Part shown: piece by piece, positions 8,495-17,205 of the stretch
Position numbering within the stretch: the stretch's first letter is position 1
Layout: the number at the start of each line of letters is the position of its first letter
Origin: Candidatus Saccharimonadota bacterium
Lineage (GTDB): Bacteria > Patescibacteriota > Saccharimonadia > Saccharimonadales > UBA4665
Assembly: GCA_027459325.1 (NCBI GenBank)
Contig: DAIDIO010000001.1
Location: 1-64,000, forward strand
Reading direction: 5' to 3'
Length of the DNA stretch: 64,000 bases
Notes under the pieces: generated by a model
What the model saw: only the letters and a program-made list of their open reading frames with translations
The model's database searches: none
What the model was told of the DNA's origin: nothing
Translations under genes and position numbers: made by a program

Positions 8495-10633
8495 TTACTT
8501 CTTATCTAGTTCCCGTTTAGCGGCTTTCATGCTTAGTTGTAATCGGCCTCTATCATCTATCGCTACTAGCTTAACTGTGACTTTGTCGCCTTCTTTAACT
8601 ACGTCACTGGGTTTATTAACCCGTTCTTCACTCATTTCGCTGACATGGACCAGTCCGTCCTTACCTGGCAGAATTTGTACAAAGGCACCGAAGTCCATAA
8701 CACTGACTACTGGTGCGTCTTTATATATCCGGCCAACTTCCGGCTCCTCAACAATGCTTTGTATCCATTGCTTGGCTGCGGCAATACTGGCTAGATCGGC
8801 ACTAGCAATTTGCACCGTACCGTCGTCTTTAATATCTATGTCAGTACCGGTTTCGCCAGTAATCTTTTGTATGGTCTCCCCGCCCTTACCAATAATTTCT
8901 CTGATTTTATCTGGGTTAATCTGGATGCTTTCTACTCTTGGCGCATAAGGACTTAGCTCTTTCCTAGGTTCGCTGATGGTGTCAAGCATGTGCTTGAGTA
9001 TTACTGCCCGTCCTGCCTTACCTTCGACTAGTGCCTGCTTAAGTATGCTAACTGGTAAACCATGTACCTTCATGTCCATTTGGAGTGCCGTAATGCCCTT
9101 TTCCGTACCAGCCACCTTAAAGTCCATGTCACCAGCAAAGTCTTCAGCATCAGCAATGTCGGTTAATATTATTGGGCGGTCGCCGTCCATAATGAGACCC
9201 ATTGCTACGCCACTAACCGGGGCTTTTAGCGGTACACCGGCGTCAAGCAGAGCTAGACAGCTGGAACAAGTGGCCGCCATACTGGTTGAGCCGTTTTGGC
9301 TCATTATTTCGGTCACACTGCGGATAACATATGGGAAGTCGGCTTCGGTCGGTATTACTGGCAGTAAAGCTCTTTCGGCCAAATAAGAGTGGCCTATTTC
9401 ACGCCTGCCTGGTGAACCAAGACGACGCACTTCACCGACAGTATATCCGGGGGCGTTATAGTGATGTAAATAGCGTTTTTCACCGGTTCGCTCCATCGTA
9501 TCAAGCAATTGGGCATAGCTCATTGGAGCCAGAGTTACGATGTTTAATGCCTGGGTCAGCCCTCTTGTAAACAGGCTTGATCCGTGGGCCCTTGGTAAAA
9601 AGCCTATTTCCGAGCTCAGCGGACGGACTTCATTGAGCTTACGTCCATCTGGCCGTACGCCATCCTCAACAATGCCCTTGCGAACGTCCTTATGGACGGC
9701 CATGGTAATAGCATCGTCGTATTCTCTAGCAACAGTGGCGAAATCCTCGCCTAGCTTTTCTTCAAAATGAGCTTTAGTCTCGTCTTTTAAGTTCTGTATC
9801 AGCAGGTTTCTTTCGGGGTATGGCAGCCTTAGATCCTCGCCTAATCTGCCTTCCAACCAAGCGTCAACTTCTTTTTGGATTGCTTCATCCGGCAACGATA
9901 ACTTAAATTCCTGCTTAGTAACACCGACTTTTTCGGCTAGCTGGGTTTGCAGTGCGATGGCCGGCTGCATGGTAGCTTGGGCAAATTCTATAGCTTCTGC
10001 AATTTGATCTTCAGAAACTTCGTTGGCGCCGGCTTCTACCATCATAATTGCATCTTTGGTACCTGCAACTACTAGGTCAAGGCCTCCCTTGTCTAGCTGT
10101 TCGGTTGTCAGGAAGGATGCCAATTTGCCGTTTTCGTCATAGCCGACCCGCAGCCCTGCAACCGGCCCGTCAAACGGTGCGCCAGTCAGCATAAATGCTG
10201 CGCTCATGGCAATCATAGCTATCATGTCGGGACGGAAACTAGGATCCATACTAAGCACAGTGGCTACGCCCTGAACTTCATGGCGGTAACCTTTCGGCCA
10301 TAGTGGCCTTATAGGGCGATCAATTAATCTGCCAATAAGAATGGCTTCATCGGAAGGACGGCCTTCTCTTTTAATAAAACGACTGCCGCTGATTTTACCA
10401 GCTGCGTAGAAACGCTCTTCGTAATCGATGCTTAGCGGGAAGTAGTCGAAACCTTCGACGCTATTATTGCTAACCATAGCAGTACCAAGTACCACTGTGT
10501 CGCCGTATTTAACCAGAACACTGGCGCTGGTCCGGAAACCGACGCGGTTGACTTCCAGCGTGAGTTTGCGGCCACAAAAGTCACCCTCTACGCTAATAAT
10601 TGATTTTCCACTTGGGTTTATTGTTTGTCCCAT
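8495..10633 (-). CDS. pnp: Polyribonucleotide nucleotidyltransferase (PNPase)
   Basis: Phosphorolytic 3'-5' exoribonuclease and RNA tailing enzyme. Two RNase PH domains (about residues 10-230 and 320-545) flank an all-helical linker; a KH domain (IREIIGKGGETIQKI, near 560-615) and an S1 domain (GRIYKDAPVVSVMDFGAFV onward) end the protein. The phosphate-site stretch around NGSTSMAATCSS is intact. 712 residues is standard. ATG start with GAAAGGA upstream. It follows rpsO, the classic bacterial order, with a hairpin in the gap. Confidence 0.97.
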   Translation of the reverse strand: MGQTINPSGKSIISVEGDFCGRKLTLEVNRVGFRTSASVLVKYGDTVVLGTAMVSNNSVEGFDYFPLSIDYEERFYAAGKISGSRFIKREGRPSDEAILIGRLIDRPIRPLWPKGYRHEVQGVATVLSMDPSFRPDMIAMIAMSAAFMLTGAPFDGPVAGLRVGYDENGKLASFLTTEQLDKGGLDLVVAGTKDAIMMVEAGANEVSEDQIAEAIEFAQATMQPAIALQTQLAEKVGVTKQEFKLSLPDEAIQKEVDAWLEGRLGEDLRLPYPERNLLIQNLKDETKAHFEEKLGEDFATVAREYDDAITMAVHKDVRKGIVEDGVRPDGRKLNEVRPLSSEIGFLPRAHGSSLFTRGLTQALNIVTLAPMSYAQLLDTMERTGEKRYLHHYNAPGYTVGEVRRLGSPGRREIGHSYLAERALLPVIPTEADFPYVIRSVTEIMSQNGSTSMAATCSSCLALLDAGVPLKAPVSGVAMGLIMDGDRPIILTDIADAEDFAGDMDFKVAGTEKGITALQMDMKVHGLPVSILKQALVEGKAGRAVILKHMLDTISEPRKELSPYAPRVESIQINPDKIREIIGKGGETIQKITGETGTDIDIKDDGTVQIASADLASIAAAKQWIQSIVEEPEVGRIYKDAPVVSVMDFGAFVQILPGKDGLVHVSEMSEERVNKPSDVVKEGDKVTVKLVAIDDRGRLQLSMKAAKRELDKK

Positions 10634-10839
10634 ATAATTTTTGATCCTTTCTTAACAAGGAAGCACCGTAAACAGAGTTCAAATATACATAGCCTTGCGT
10701 TTGGTCTTGTGCTTGAATAATTAAAATTAAGCGCTTTGTATATCTGCTGCTCTATTTAAGGAGCTATTGTCTAGAGATTTAATGTGCACAAGCTGAGTGA
10801 TTTTTAACTAAGTATAAAAATCACCTGTCTGGGCACAGT
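10634..10839 (-). other. rpsO-pnp intergenic region with a long hairpin
   Basis: A 206-base gap with no convincing gene. Just after rpsO lies a perfect 10-base inverted repeat, GTGATTTTTA (10797-10806) and TAAAAATCAC (10815-10824), with an 8-base loop. It lacks a clear U-run on the minus strand, so it is a weak terminator candidate or a processing/stability hairpin. E. coli has an RNase III processing hairpin at the same place; equivalence is inference. Confidence 0.5.
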
Positions 10840-11106
10840 TTAGCGGCGAATACCTAATTTTTGGATTAAGTCTAAGTATGCTTGACTATCTTTTTCGGCA
10901 ATATATCGTAGCAGACGTCGGCGTTGGCCAACCATTTGCAGTAGGCCTCGTCTGGCTGCATAGTCATGCTTATGAACTTTTAGATGCTCAGTTAACTCTT
11001 TAATACGCTCGGTTAGTATTGCTACTTGAGCGTGGGAACCACCGGTATCCTTATCGTGTAGCTGGGCGCTTTTAATAGCCTTAGCCTTCTTTTCTAGTTG
11101 TATCAT
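10840..11106 (-). CDS. rpsO: 30S ribosomal protein S15
   Basis: Primary 16S rRNA-binding protein of the platform. Eighty-eight residues with the typical helices: TGGSHAQVAILTERIKELTEHL, then HKHDYAARRGLLQMVGQRRRLL and YLDLIQKLGIRR. ATG start 8 bases downstream of a TAGAAT box, so the message is probably leaderless. It lies between truB and pnp, as in many bacteria. Confidence 0.97.
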   Translation of the reverse strand: MIQLEKKAKAIKSAQLHDKDTGGSHAQVAILTERIKELTEHLKVHKHDYAARRGLLQMVGQRRRLLRYIAEKDSQAYLDLIQKLGIRR

Positions 11107-11114
11107 GTATGTTC

Positions 11115-11143
11115 ATTCTATCAGATAGGCGCCTCTTTATCAA
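11115..11143 (-). promoter_or_regulatory. Promoter of rpsO, predicted leaderless
   Basis: Minus-strand TTGATA (11143-11138), 17-base spacer, TAGAAT (11120-11115), then eight bases to the ATG at 11106. Transcription starting about 7 bases after the -10 would leave no leader. This is the clearest leaderless case in the window because both hexamers and the spacing are near-ideal. Confidence 0.75.
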
Positions 11144-11162
11144 GGGCCTGCTTGAAAAAAAA

Positions 11163-11873
11163 TTATTCAGTTCCCTTCTCGTATGGCTTAATAAATTGCT
11201 CAACGTTTAGTAAAGAAAGTTCTTTAACCTTCTGGGCGCTTCCTACATCAAAGCTGCCGATAGTGTTTCGTCTAAGAGTTTTTACATAAGCGCCGGTTTT
11301 AAGTCGCTCGCCAATGTCTTCGCCAAGGCTTCTTATATAAGTGCCGCTGGAAACATTGGCTTTTAAAGTAACAACCGGGTATTTGTAGCTGATCAGGCTT
11401 AGCGAATGGATAGTTATGTCTCTTGGTTCCAGGGGCGCATGCTCACCGCGTCTGGCCAGCTTATACGAACGAACGCCGTTTATTTTAATGGCCGAGAAAA
11501 CCGGTGGTAATTGTTTAATAGTCCCGGTTAACTCCATCAAAGCCCCTTCTAGTTCAGTCTCAGTAGGCTCATAAGACGAGATTTCTTTAAGTCTGCCGGT
11601 TGGGTCACCGGTCGTGCTAGACATTCCTAAAACTATTTCGAAGGTGTAGGTTTTATCCAGTTTAGAAAATTCGCTTGCCCTACGGGTATAATCTTTGCCA
11701 ATTAATAGAATTAAAAGTCCCGTTGCAAAAGGATCAAGAGTGCCGCAGTGACCGACCTTTATAGCCTTAGGTTTAACATGCTCAATATCCGCCATCATCC
11801 GGCGAACATAATTAACAGCGTCAAAACTCGTCCATTGCTCAGGTTTGTCTACCAGGAGTAAGCCCTGTTTCAC
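11163..11873 (-). CDS. truB: tRNA pseudouridine(55) synthase
   Basis: Makes pseudouridine-55 in the T arm of tRNAs. The catalytic Asp47 lies in GHCGTLDPFATGLL (41-54); further TruB motifs are YTFEIVLGMSSTTGD, INGVRSYKLARRGE and SSGTYIRSLGEDIG. 236 residues, without the long C-terminal PUA domain of E. coli. The start is GTG at 11871-11873, overlapping the TAG stop of the DHH-like gene by one base (TAGTG), so the two are coupled. The order DHH protein-truB-rpsO resembles the nrnA-truB context of Firmicutes. Confidence 0.95.
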   Translation of the reverse strand: MKQGLLLVDKPEQWTSFDAVNYVRRMMADIEHVKPKAIKVGHCGTLDPFATGLLILLIGKDYTRRASEFSKLDKTYTFEIVLGMSSTTGDPTGRLKEISSYEPTETELEGALMELTGTIKQLPPVFSAIKINGVRSYKLARRGEHAPLEPRDITIHSLSLISYKYPVVTLKANVSSGTYIRSLGEDIGERLKTGAYVKTLRRNTIGSFDVGSAQKVKELSLLNVEQFIKPYEKGTE

Positions 11874-13552
11874 TAGCTGAGAGTCGGATTAAACGGCGGT
11901 GGCACGGGTGGTGGAGTCTGTTCCTCATGATGTAAATCCGGTCCTAGTGGTTGAGCATTCAGCGATGGACTCGGAGGTGGCAATGAATTATCTGGGCCGC
12001 TAGTCAGTGCTTGGTCTACCGCTGCCCTGGCAGCATCAGCACTAGTATTTTGAAGATGGGTGCTATGAACTGACTCCTCCAGCTCAGTAAGCGTGTTAGA
12101 TCCGTTAATATTCCTTATGGTGCCCTCTTCATCAATATGAATTTGCGGCGTTATGTCTTCAGTAGGGGCTTTTTGCGGGGACTTCTCTTCTTCAGGCTGC
12201 TTGGGAGTGACTGGCTCAGGGATAGGCTGCGGGGCCACAGGCTCAGGTATGGGTGGCGGGGGAACCGGTTGGGGTTGCGGTAATGGCTCAGTAATAGGTG
12301 TAACCGGTTCATTTATCACAGGGGTAGCTGAGACGTTCCAATCGGCTGGCGGTGGCATAAGTTGAGGCGCTGAGCTACCGGGGGCTGAATTAGATAAAAC
12401 ATCCAGCGGCTTAAAGGGAGCGCGGGATGAGGTATCGTTCTTGTGATCAAGCAAGGCCGGCATATCGGTTTTAGGCATACTTAGCGGATCGGTAGTTGGT
12501 TCCATGTCGTTCTGATAAGAATTAGCCGTCAAAGTACCCCCTAGCATAGGCGGTTCAGTTACAAGTTTAGAGCCAGAACTCAGGCCAGCCTGGGGTTCCG
12601 GTTCCGGTTCCGGTTTTAATTCCGGCTTACTCTCCTCAATCGGCTCTGCAGGAGCGGGTAACTCAATACTCTCTTCAGGGTTAGACTGTTCTGGCAGCTC
12701 TACTTCGTGAGCTATTTCTAAAGTGCCCGGTTCCGGTGGTTTTTCGGTCGGAGTAGGCTCACTGCTGGGTTGTTCATCTTTTTTAATACGCTTTATGGGG
12801 GATGGATGATGGCCTTCCTCCAGCTTATTAGCAACTAATTGCTGGTTTGCTCCGGCCGCCATAAGTAGGGCGCTGATACTCATTGTTTTGGAGGTTGTTT
12901 TGTCATTACTGAATCGTTCGGTGGTGGCAACTATTCCTGTCAGTAAGGCTGTAGAAATTTGTTCATCTAAAGATTCTGGGTTAATTATTTGCACGAGTTC
13001 GGTTATAAGTTCACTAAGGCTGCTGGCAGCTGGGTCGTTCCAGTTAATCGAGCCGAGACTACTAGTCGACCCAACGTTAATACTGGCAACCGTCGCATCA
13101 TGCAAAATCCGGCCATGTGCAGTAATTGCTTCATCTAAATCGGTTTGCTCAACTACACCGAGAGCCACGACCACATCTACATTAAAGTCGCCCTGGCTAA
13201 ACTCCAAGTCATCTTGGCCGATTGAGCTCTTATACGGAGTAATAAATATTCTGACCACGTTATCTTCAACCTTGTAACGCAACTTGTCGGCTTTGCTCTT
13301 ATCGAGGGCTATAATAAAATCTCTAAGGCTATCTGTATTTTTCTGTATTGTCGTTTCCGGTTTTAAAAACTCCAGTGTAGAAGGTATTTGTCCGGAGAAT
13401 ACCGCAGCACAATGCTTGCCTTCTTTATTCAAGAACAGGCTTAGTCCTAACAGCGCCGATAACTGATCAACCGAAGGGTTACGACTAACAGTCACAAGTA
13501 CGTTGTTGGCCGACTTGAGTCGTTCAGCTAAGTTTGTTTTGGCTTCATCCAT
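11873..13552 (-). CDS. DHH-family (NrnA-like) protein with degenerate active site and Pro-rich tail
   Basis: Residues about 1-245 resemble the DHH phosphoesterase fold of NrnA/RecJ-type proteins, but the metal motifs have decayed: the first-strand HxNPDxD is SRNPSVDQ, and no DHH triplet follows. It is therefore probably not a nuclease. Residues about 250-559 are disordered, with Pro/Glu/Gln repeats (PEPEPEPQ, several PIPEPV and PPP runs) and no membrane segment. An NrnA-like product next to truB is an expected context, so it may have kept an RNA-binding or scaffold role. The proline runs would need EF-P. Family assignment is moderately sure, function unknown. Confidence 0.6.
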   Translation of the reverse strand: MDEAKTNLAERLKSANNVLVTVSRNPSVDQLSALLGLSLFLNKEGKHCAAVFSGQIPSTLEFLKPETTIQKNTDSLRDFIIALDKSKADKLRYKVEDNVVRIFITPYKSSIGQDDLEFSQGDFNVDVVVALGVVEQTDLDEAITAHGRILHDATVASINVGSTSSLGSINWNDPAASSLSELITELVQIINPESLDEQISTALLTGIVATTERFSNDKTTSKTMSISALLMAAGANQQLVANKLEEGHHPSPIKRIKKDEQPSSEPTPTEKPPEPGTLEIAHEVELPEQSNPEESIELPAPAEPIEESKPELKPEPEPEPQAGLSSGSKLVTEPPMLGGTLTANSYQNDMEPTTDPLSMPKTDMPALLDHKNDTSSRAPFKPLDVLSNSAPGSSAPQLMPPPADWNVSATPVINEPVTPITEPLPQPQPVPPPPIPEPVAPQPIPEPVTPKQPEEEKSPQKAPTEDITPQIHIDEEGTIRNINGSNTLTELEESVHSTHLQNTSADAARAAVDQALTSGPDNSLPPPSPSLNAQPLGPDLHHEEQTPPPVPPPFNPTLS

Positions 13553-13638
13553 AGGATTATTTTAGCGCTTTATGCATATAAATTTTGTATGATTTTTATT
13601 TTTGATTCCTATCTAAAAAGTACCATAAATGCTTTTGC

Positions 13639-13668
13639 TTTACAAGCATCGGTCTCTTCTGTTATAGT
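13639..13668 (+). promoter_or_regulatory. Promoter of rpsT
   Basis: TTTACA (13639-13644), 18-base spacer, TATAGT (13663-13668). It gives a leader of about 45 bases before the ATG at 13721, with AAGGAAAA as a weak ribosome-binding site. Confidence 0.55.
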
Positions 13669-13720
13669 CACTTTCTGAATACTATTTAAAGCATAAGCTT
13701 TCAAACTAAGGAAAATCTCG

Positions 13721-14056
13721 ATGCCAATCATTAAATCAGCAAAAAAAAGAGTACGCGTCAGCAGTAAAGCCGCCGTACGTAACCATAAAACCAAGCGGAG
13801 TCTGCGTTCTGCTCTAAAGGGTTTCAAAAAAACTACCAGTTCTAAGTCCCTCAGTCACGTCCAATCAGAAGTAGATAAAGCTACTAAAAAAGGTGTAGTT
13901 CACAAGAATAAAGCAGCCAGACTTAAAAGCCGGGCTGCCAAACAAGCTAAAGCAAGCGGTGTTAAGTCTACCAAAAAAGCTGCTCCTAAGAAATCACCCG
14001 CTAAGAAAACTGCGGCTAAGACCACCAAAAAGCCAGCTGCCAAGAAAAAGAAATAG
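13721..14056 (+). CDS. rpsT: 30S ribosomal protein S20 with long basic tail
   Basis: Residues 1-80 match S20: PIIKSAKKRVRVSSKAAVRN at the start, and VHKNKAARLKSRAAKQAKA. Residues about 85-111 add a tail built of KKAAP/KKSPAKK/AKKKK units, like histone H1 C-terminal tails; usual S20 is about 85-90 residues. The tail could bind rRNA or DNA more widely. Single gene on the plus strand between two leftward genes. The four-base-scale gap to the convergent holA stop leaves no room for a terminator. Confidence 0.9.
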   Translation: MPIIKSAKKRVRVSSKAAVRNHKTKRSLRSALKGFKKTTSSKSLSHVQSEVDKATKKGVVHKNKAARLKSRAAKQAKASGVKSTKKAAPKKSPAKKTAAKTTKKPAAKKKK

Positions 14057-14057
14057 A

Positions 14058-14972
14058 TTATATAGCCAGTAAATAGTGAATGAGTGCGTCGTCTAAGTCT
14101 ATACTTTTAGTCTTGCTCATAATATCAAGCTTCAGCAGGTTACTAATCAGGTTATTTATTTCCCCCAAACTAAGTTCTTCAGCCAGTCTTTGACTTTTTT
14201 TCACTACAAAAGGACTGATACTGGCTTCGTGGGCAATTTCATCCGCCGACTTTTTACCGGCGGTTTTAACCAGCACCAGTACGTGCAACTGCCAGCTAAG
14301 CATGGCAATTATTTGCTGCGGCTCTACTTTCATCTGTCGCTGCTCTTCATATAACCTTAGCAGGGCGTTGGTTTGAGCATTAAAAGCCGCTTCTAATAAA
14401 TCGAAGATGCTGCTACTGGGGTTTTTATCGGTCAGTAAATCTACCGATTGTTTGGTTATTGCTTTATCGTACAAGACTAACTTACTTAGTTCATTATTCA
14501 GTCTTTCTTGATTAGTACCAATGCGCTCTACCAGGTAGCGAGCCGTGCCGGGCGTAATTGTCCCCGACAGTTTTTTTGTCTGATCTCCTACCCACCGGAC
14601 TACTTGAAAAGCGTCGAGTGACTGAAACTCCTTAAAGTCAGTCTTATTTTTCAAGAATTTATACAGGCTTGATCTTTTATCGAGTCGTTCTTCGACAATT
14701 ACTACTTCAGTTGTATCCGGTACTTGAATTATGAATTGTTCTATTTGTTCGGATACGGATTGATTACCTGAAACCTGACGTAGAACTACCAGCTTAGTTG
14801 ATGTTAGAAACGGTAAGCTGGTCAGAGCATCCTTGACGGCCGACTCGCTGGCTTCACTAGCGTCAATCTGTTCTACGGCCAAATCACCGTGGTTTTTAAT
14901 AAAGCCTTGGATAATTCTGCGTAGCTCAAACTGCACGCCAAAACTGTTTTCTCCCGATAGTGTCAGTATCAT
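14058..14972 (-). CDS. holA: DNA polymerase III subunit delta
   Basis: Clamp-loader delta subunit that opens the sliding clamp. The 304-residue product starts MILTLSGENSFGVQFELRR, as in HolA, with the AAA+-like domains (VVIVEERLDKRSSLYKFLK) and a helical collar domain. An in-frame start further upstream at 15179 would run through the otsA gene; the start at 14972 is favoured by the family and by TACAAT (14985-14980) 7 bases upstream. Divergent from the trehalose gene with a 46-base shared promoter region. Confidence 0.85.
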   Translation of the reverse strand: MILTLSGENSFGVQFELRRIIQGFIKNHGDLAVEQIDASEASESAVKDALTSLPFLTSTKLVVLRQVSGNQSVSEQIEQFIIQVPDTTEVVIVEERLDKRSSLYKFLKNKTDFKEFQSLDAFQVVRWVGDQTKKLSGTITPGTARYLVERIGTNQERLNNELSKLVLYDKAITKQSVDLLTDKNPSSSIFDLLEAAFNAQTNALLRLYEEQRQMKVEPQQIIAMLSWQLHVLVLVKTAGKKSADEIAHEASISPFVVKKSQRLAEELSLGEINNLISNLLKLDIMSKTKSIDLDDALIHYLLAI

Positions 14973-15018
14973 CTTTCCTATTGTAGCAACCAACTGGCGT
15001 GCTATGCTAACAAGGGTC

Positions 15019-17205
15019 ATGACGACTAAAGTAATTATTGTATCTAATCGGTTACCGGTGAGTGTAAGAAAAGAAAAGGGAAATTTAATCTTTTCTTCTA
15101 GTGTAGGTGGGTTGGCTACCGGCTTATCCTCATATATAGCTGGCAAGAAGGCAAATCTCTGGGTTGGCTGGCCCGGCATTCCTAGTGACGAATTAACTTC
15201 GCAGGATAAGCAGTTTATTACTGATCGGTTTGCCCTTGAGGGTCTGGTGCCGGTTTGGTTAAGTTCAAAACAAATTGAAGACTTCTATAACGGATATAGC
15301 AATTCACTGCTCTGGCCGTTATTCCACAGTTTATCCTTTAAAGCATCCAAAAGTAACCAGACTGACGTCTGGTGGCGGGCCTACAAATCAGTTAACCGCC
15401 GTTATAAGGATGCCGTTGTTAATGTCATCAGTAAATCTTCACAGGTTTGGGTGCACGATTACCAGTTAATGCTACTGCCCCAGCTTATAAGGGCCGAACA
15501 ACCAGCTGCCCATATCGGCTTTTTTTTACATATCCCCTTCCCTGAGCCGGAGCAACTCAGGCTGATTCAGCATTCCGAGGACATTCTAAATGGTGTACTG
15601 GGAGCCGATTTAATAGGTTTCCATACGCTCGGTTATGCCAATAACTTCCTTCAGGGAATTGAAGCCTTTGGCTTAGGAGAAACCAGCGGTAGTCAGATTC
15701 TGACAAATGACCGTACTGTTAGAGTGGCCAATTTCCCGATGGGCATAGATTATGCCAAATACAATAGTTCTGCTCAGTTGGAGGAGGTAAGACGGGTCGC
15801 TAAAGTATACAGCCAAAAATATAGGCGTAAGAAAATAATAGCAAGCGTTGACCGGCTTGACCCGACTAAAGGTTTAGCTGAAAGACTCAAGGCTTATGAT
15901 AGTTACTTAAAGCAGAACCCCAAATCCCACGGCAAGGTTGTTTTTGTAATGGTGGCGGCACCATCACGGACCGACATTGCTGACTATAAGGATCTTGGTA
16001 AAAAACTAAGTCAGTTAGTAAAAGATACTAACAAGCGATACGGCAGCCCTAAATGGACGCCAGTTGAATACATCAACAAGCCCGTTCCGTTTGAACATGT
16101 TACTGCCCTCTTTCAAATAGCTGACGTTGCCTTTATTACCCCGCTTAAAGACGGCATGAATTTAGCCGCCAAGGAATTCATAGCCAGTAACCGAAAAAAT
16201 GGCGTTTTAATACTTAGCTCCAGCGCTGGAGCGGCCGAAGAGCTGCAGGACGCCATTATTGTTGATCCGAAAGACCAGCAGGAATTAACCGATGCTATAA
16301 AAGAGGCTCTGCATATGAGGAAGCGTGAACTAAAACGGCGCCTTAAAAACATGCGGGACTATCTTTCTACGCACACTGTACAAGACTGGGCCCAAACCTT
16401 CATCGACACCCTAAACCAGCCGGTGCCGGGCACGCCACATTTAACCTTTACGCTCAATGAACGATTAACCAAGAAATTAACCAAACAGTACTATACTTCT
16501 TCCAAGAGATTACTGCTACTAGACTACGACGGTAGCTTGTCGCCATATACAACCAACTTTTCGGATGCTAAGCCGTCGAAGGACTTAATAAATCTATTGC
16601 GTAAGCTAGCTGCTCAACCAATGAATGACATAGTACTAATCAGCGGTCGACGCTCCAGCGAATTGGACAAATGGTTTGGTAAGCTGAACATTAATCTAAT
16701 ATCCGAGCACGGGGCCGCCTATAAAGACCGCGGTAATACGACATGGCATTCAGACGCTAAAAGCAGTGCTGACTGGCAAAAAATATTGCTTCCCACGCTT
16801 GAAAAATATGCCCGTTTAACGCCAGGCGCGATGGTCGAAATTAAGCCTCACAGTTTAGTCTGGCATTACCGTCAGGCTTCGGTATACCATGCCCAAAAAT
16901 ATGGTGTCATTTTAAAGCGAGCGCTCAAGCCGGTGCTTAAACGCTATAACCTTGAGATTATCCAAGGTAATAAGATCTTAGAAATAAAAAACCCCAATTT
17001 AACTAAGGGAAAAGCCATTAAACATTGGCTTAAAGATCCGCATGACTTTATTATGGCAATCGGCGATGACACAACTGACGAAGATATATTCAAGGAATTA
17101 CCAGAAACTGCATTTTCTATAAAAGTCGGTAAGGGTTTGTCGGCTGCTCAGTACCGTCTGCCAACCACAAAGCATGTTATCCGGTTGTTAAACAGCCTAG
17201 TCTGA
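15019..17205 (+). CDS. otsA: Bifunctional trehalose-6-phosphate synthase/phosphatase
   Basis: Makes trehalose from UDP-glucose and glucose-6-phosphate in one polypeptide. Residues 1-470 are a GT20 synthase (IIVSNRLPVSV at 6-16, VHDYQL at 145-150, DGMNLAAKEF at 378-387); residues about 495-728 are a HAD-type phosphatase with nucleophile motif DYDGS (502-506) and GDDTTDEDIF. Such fusions are known in eukaryotes and some bacteria. MTTK at 15019 is the chosen start: TATGCT ends 10 bases upstream; an ATG at 15004 is the alternative. The end overlaps the convergent mutM by 9 bases. Likely function: osmoprotectant or storage sugar, or a host-facing glycolipid head group. Confidence 0.9.
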   Translation: MTTKVIIVSNRLPVSVRKEKGNLIFSSSVGGLATGLSSYIAGKKANLWVGWPGIPSDELTSQDKQFITDRFALEGLVPVWLSSKQIEDFYNGYSNSLLWPLFHSLSFKASKSNQTDVWWRAYKSVNRRYKDAVVNVISKSSQVWVHDYQLMLLPQLIRAEQPAAHIGFFLHIPFPEPEQLRLIQHSEDILNGVLGADLIGFHTLGYANNFLQGIEAFGLGETSGSQILTNDRTVRVANFPMGIDYAKYNSSAQLEEVRRVAKVYSQKYRRKKIIASVDRLDPTKGLAERLKAYDSYLKQNPKSHGKVVFVMVAAPSRTDIADYKDLGKKLSQLVKDTNKRYGSPKWTPVEYINKPVPFEHVTALFQIADVAFITPLKDGMNLAAKEFIASNRKNGVLILSSSAGAAEELQDAIIVDPKDQQELTDAIKEALHMRKRELKRRLKNMRDYLSTHTVQDWAQTFIDTLNQPVPGTPHLTFTLNERLTKKLTKQYYTSSKRLLLLDYDGSLSPYTTNFSDAKPSKDLINLLRKLAAQPMNDIVLISGRRSSELDKWFGKLNINLISEHGAAYKDRGNTTWHSDAKSSADWQKILLPTLEKYARLTPGAMVEIKPHSLVWHYRQASVYHAQKYGVILKRALKPVLKRYNLEIIQGNKILEIKNPNLTKGKAIKHWLKDPHDFIMAIGDDTTDEDIFKELPETAFSIKVGKGLSAAQYRLPTTKHVIRLLNSLV

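Noticed and set aside
8409-9770. Several plus-strand reading frames opposite pnp (60-179 aa)
   Set aside because: They are shadows of the pnp coding sequence with Ser/Leu-rich products and no ribosome-binding sites or conserved domains.
12150-12660. Tandem DNA repeat / minisatellite in the Pro-rich region
   Set aside because: The repetition comes from Pro/Glu/Gln codons in a disordered protein tail; there is no exact unit or array.
14833-15018. Longer upstream start for the trehalose synthase gene
   Set aside because: The extra 62 residues are antisense to holA and unrelated to the family; ATG 15019 with a nearby -10 box fits both family and promoter.
14973-15179. Longer N terminus for holA
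   Set aside because: It would run antisense through otsA coding sequence; family alignment and TACAAT at 14985-14980 fix the start at 14972.
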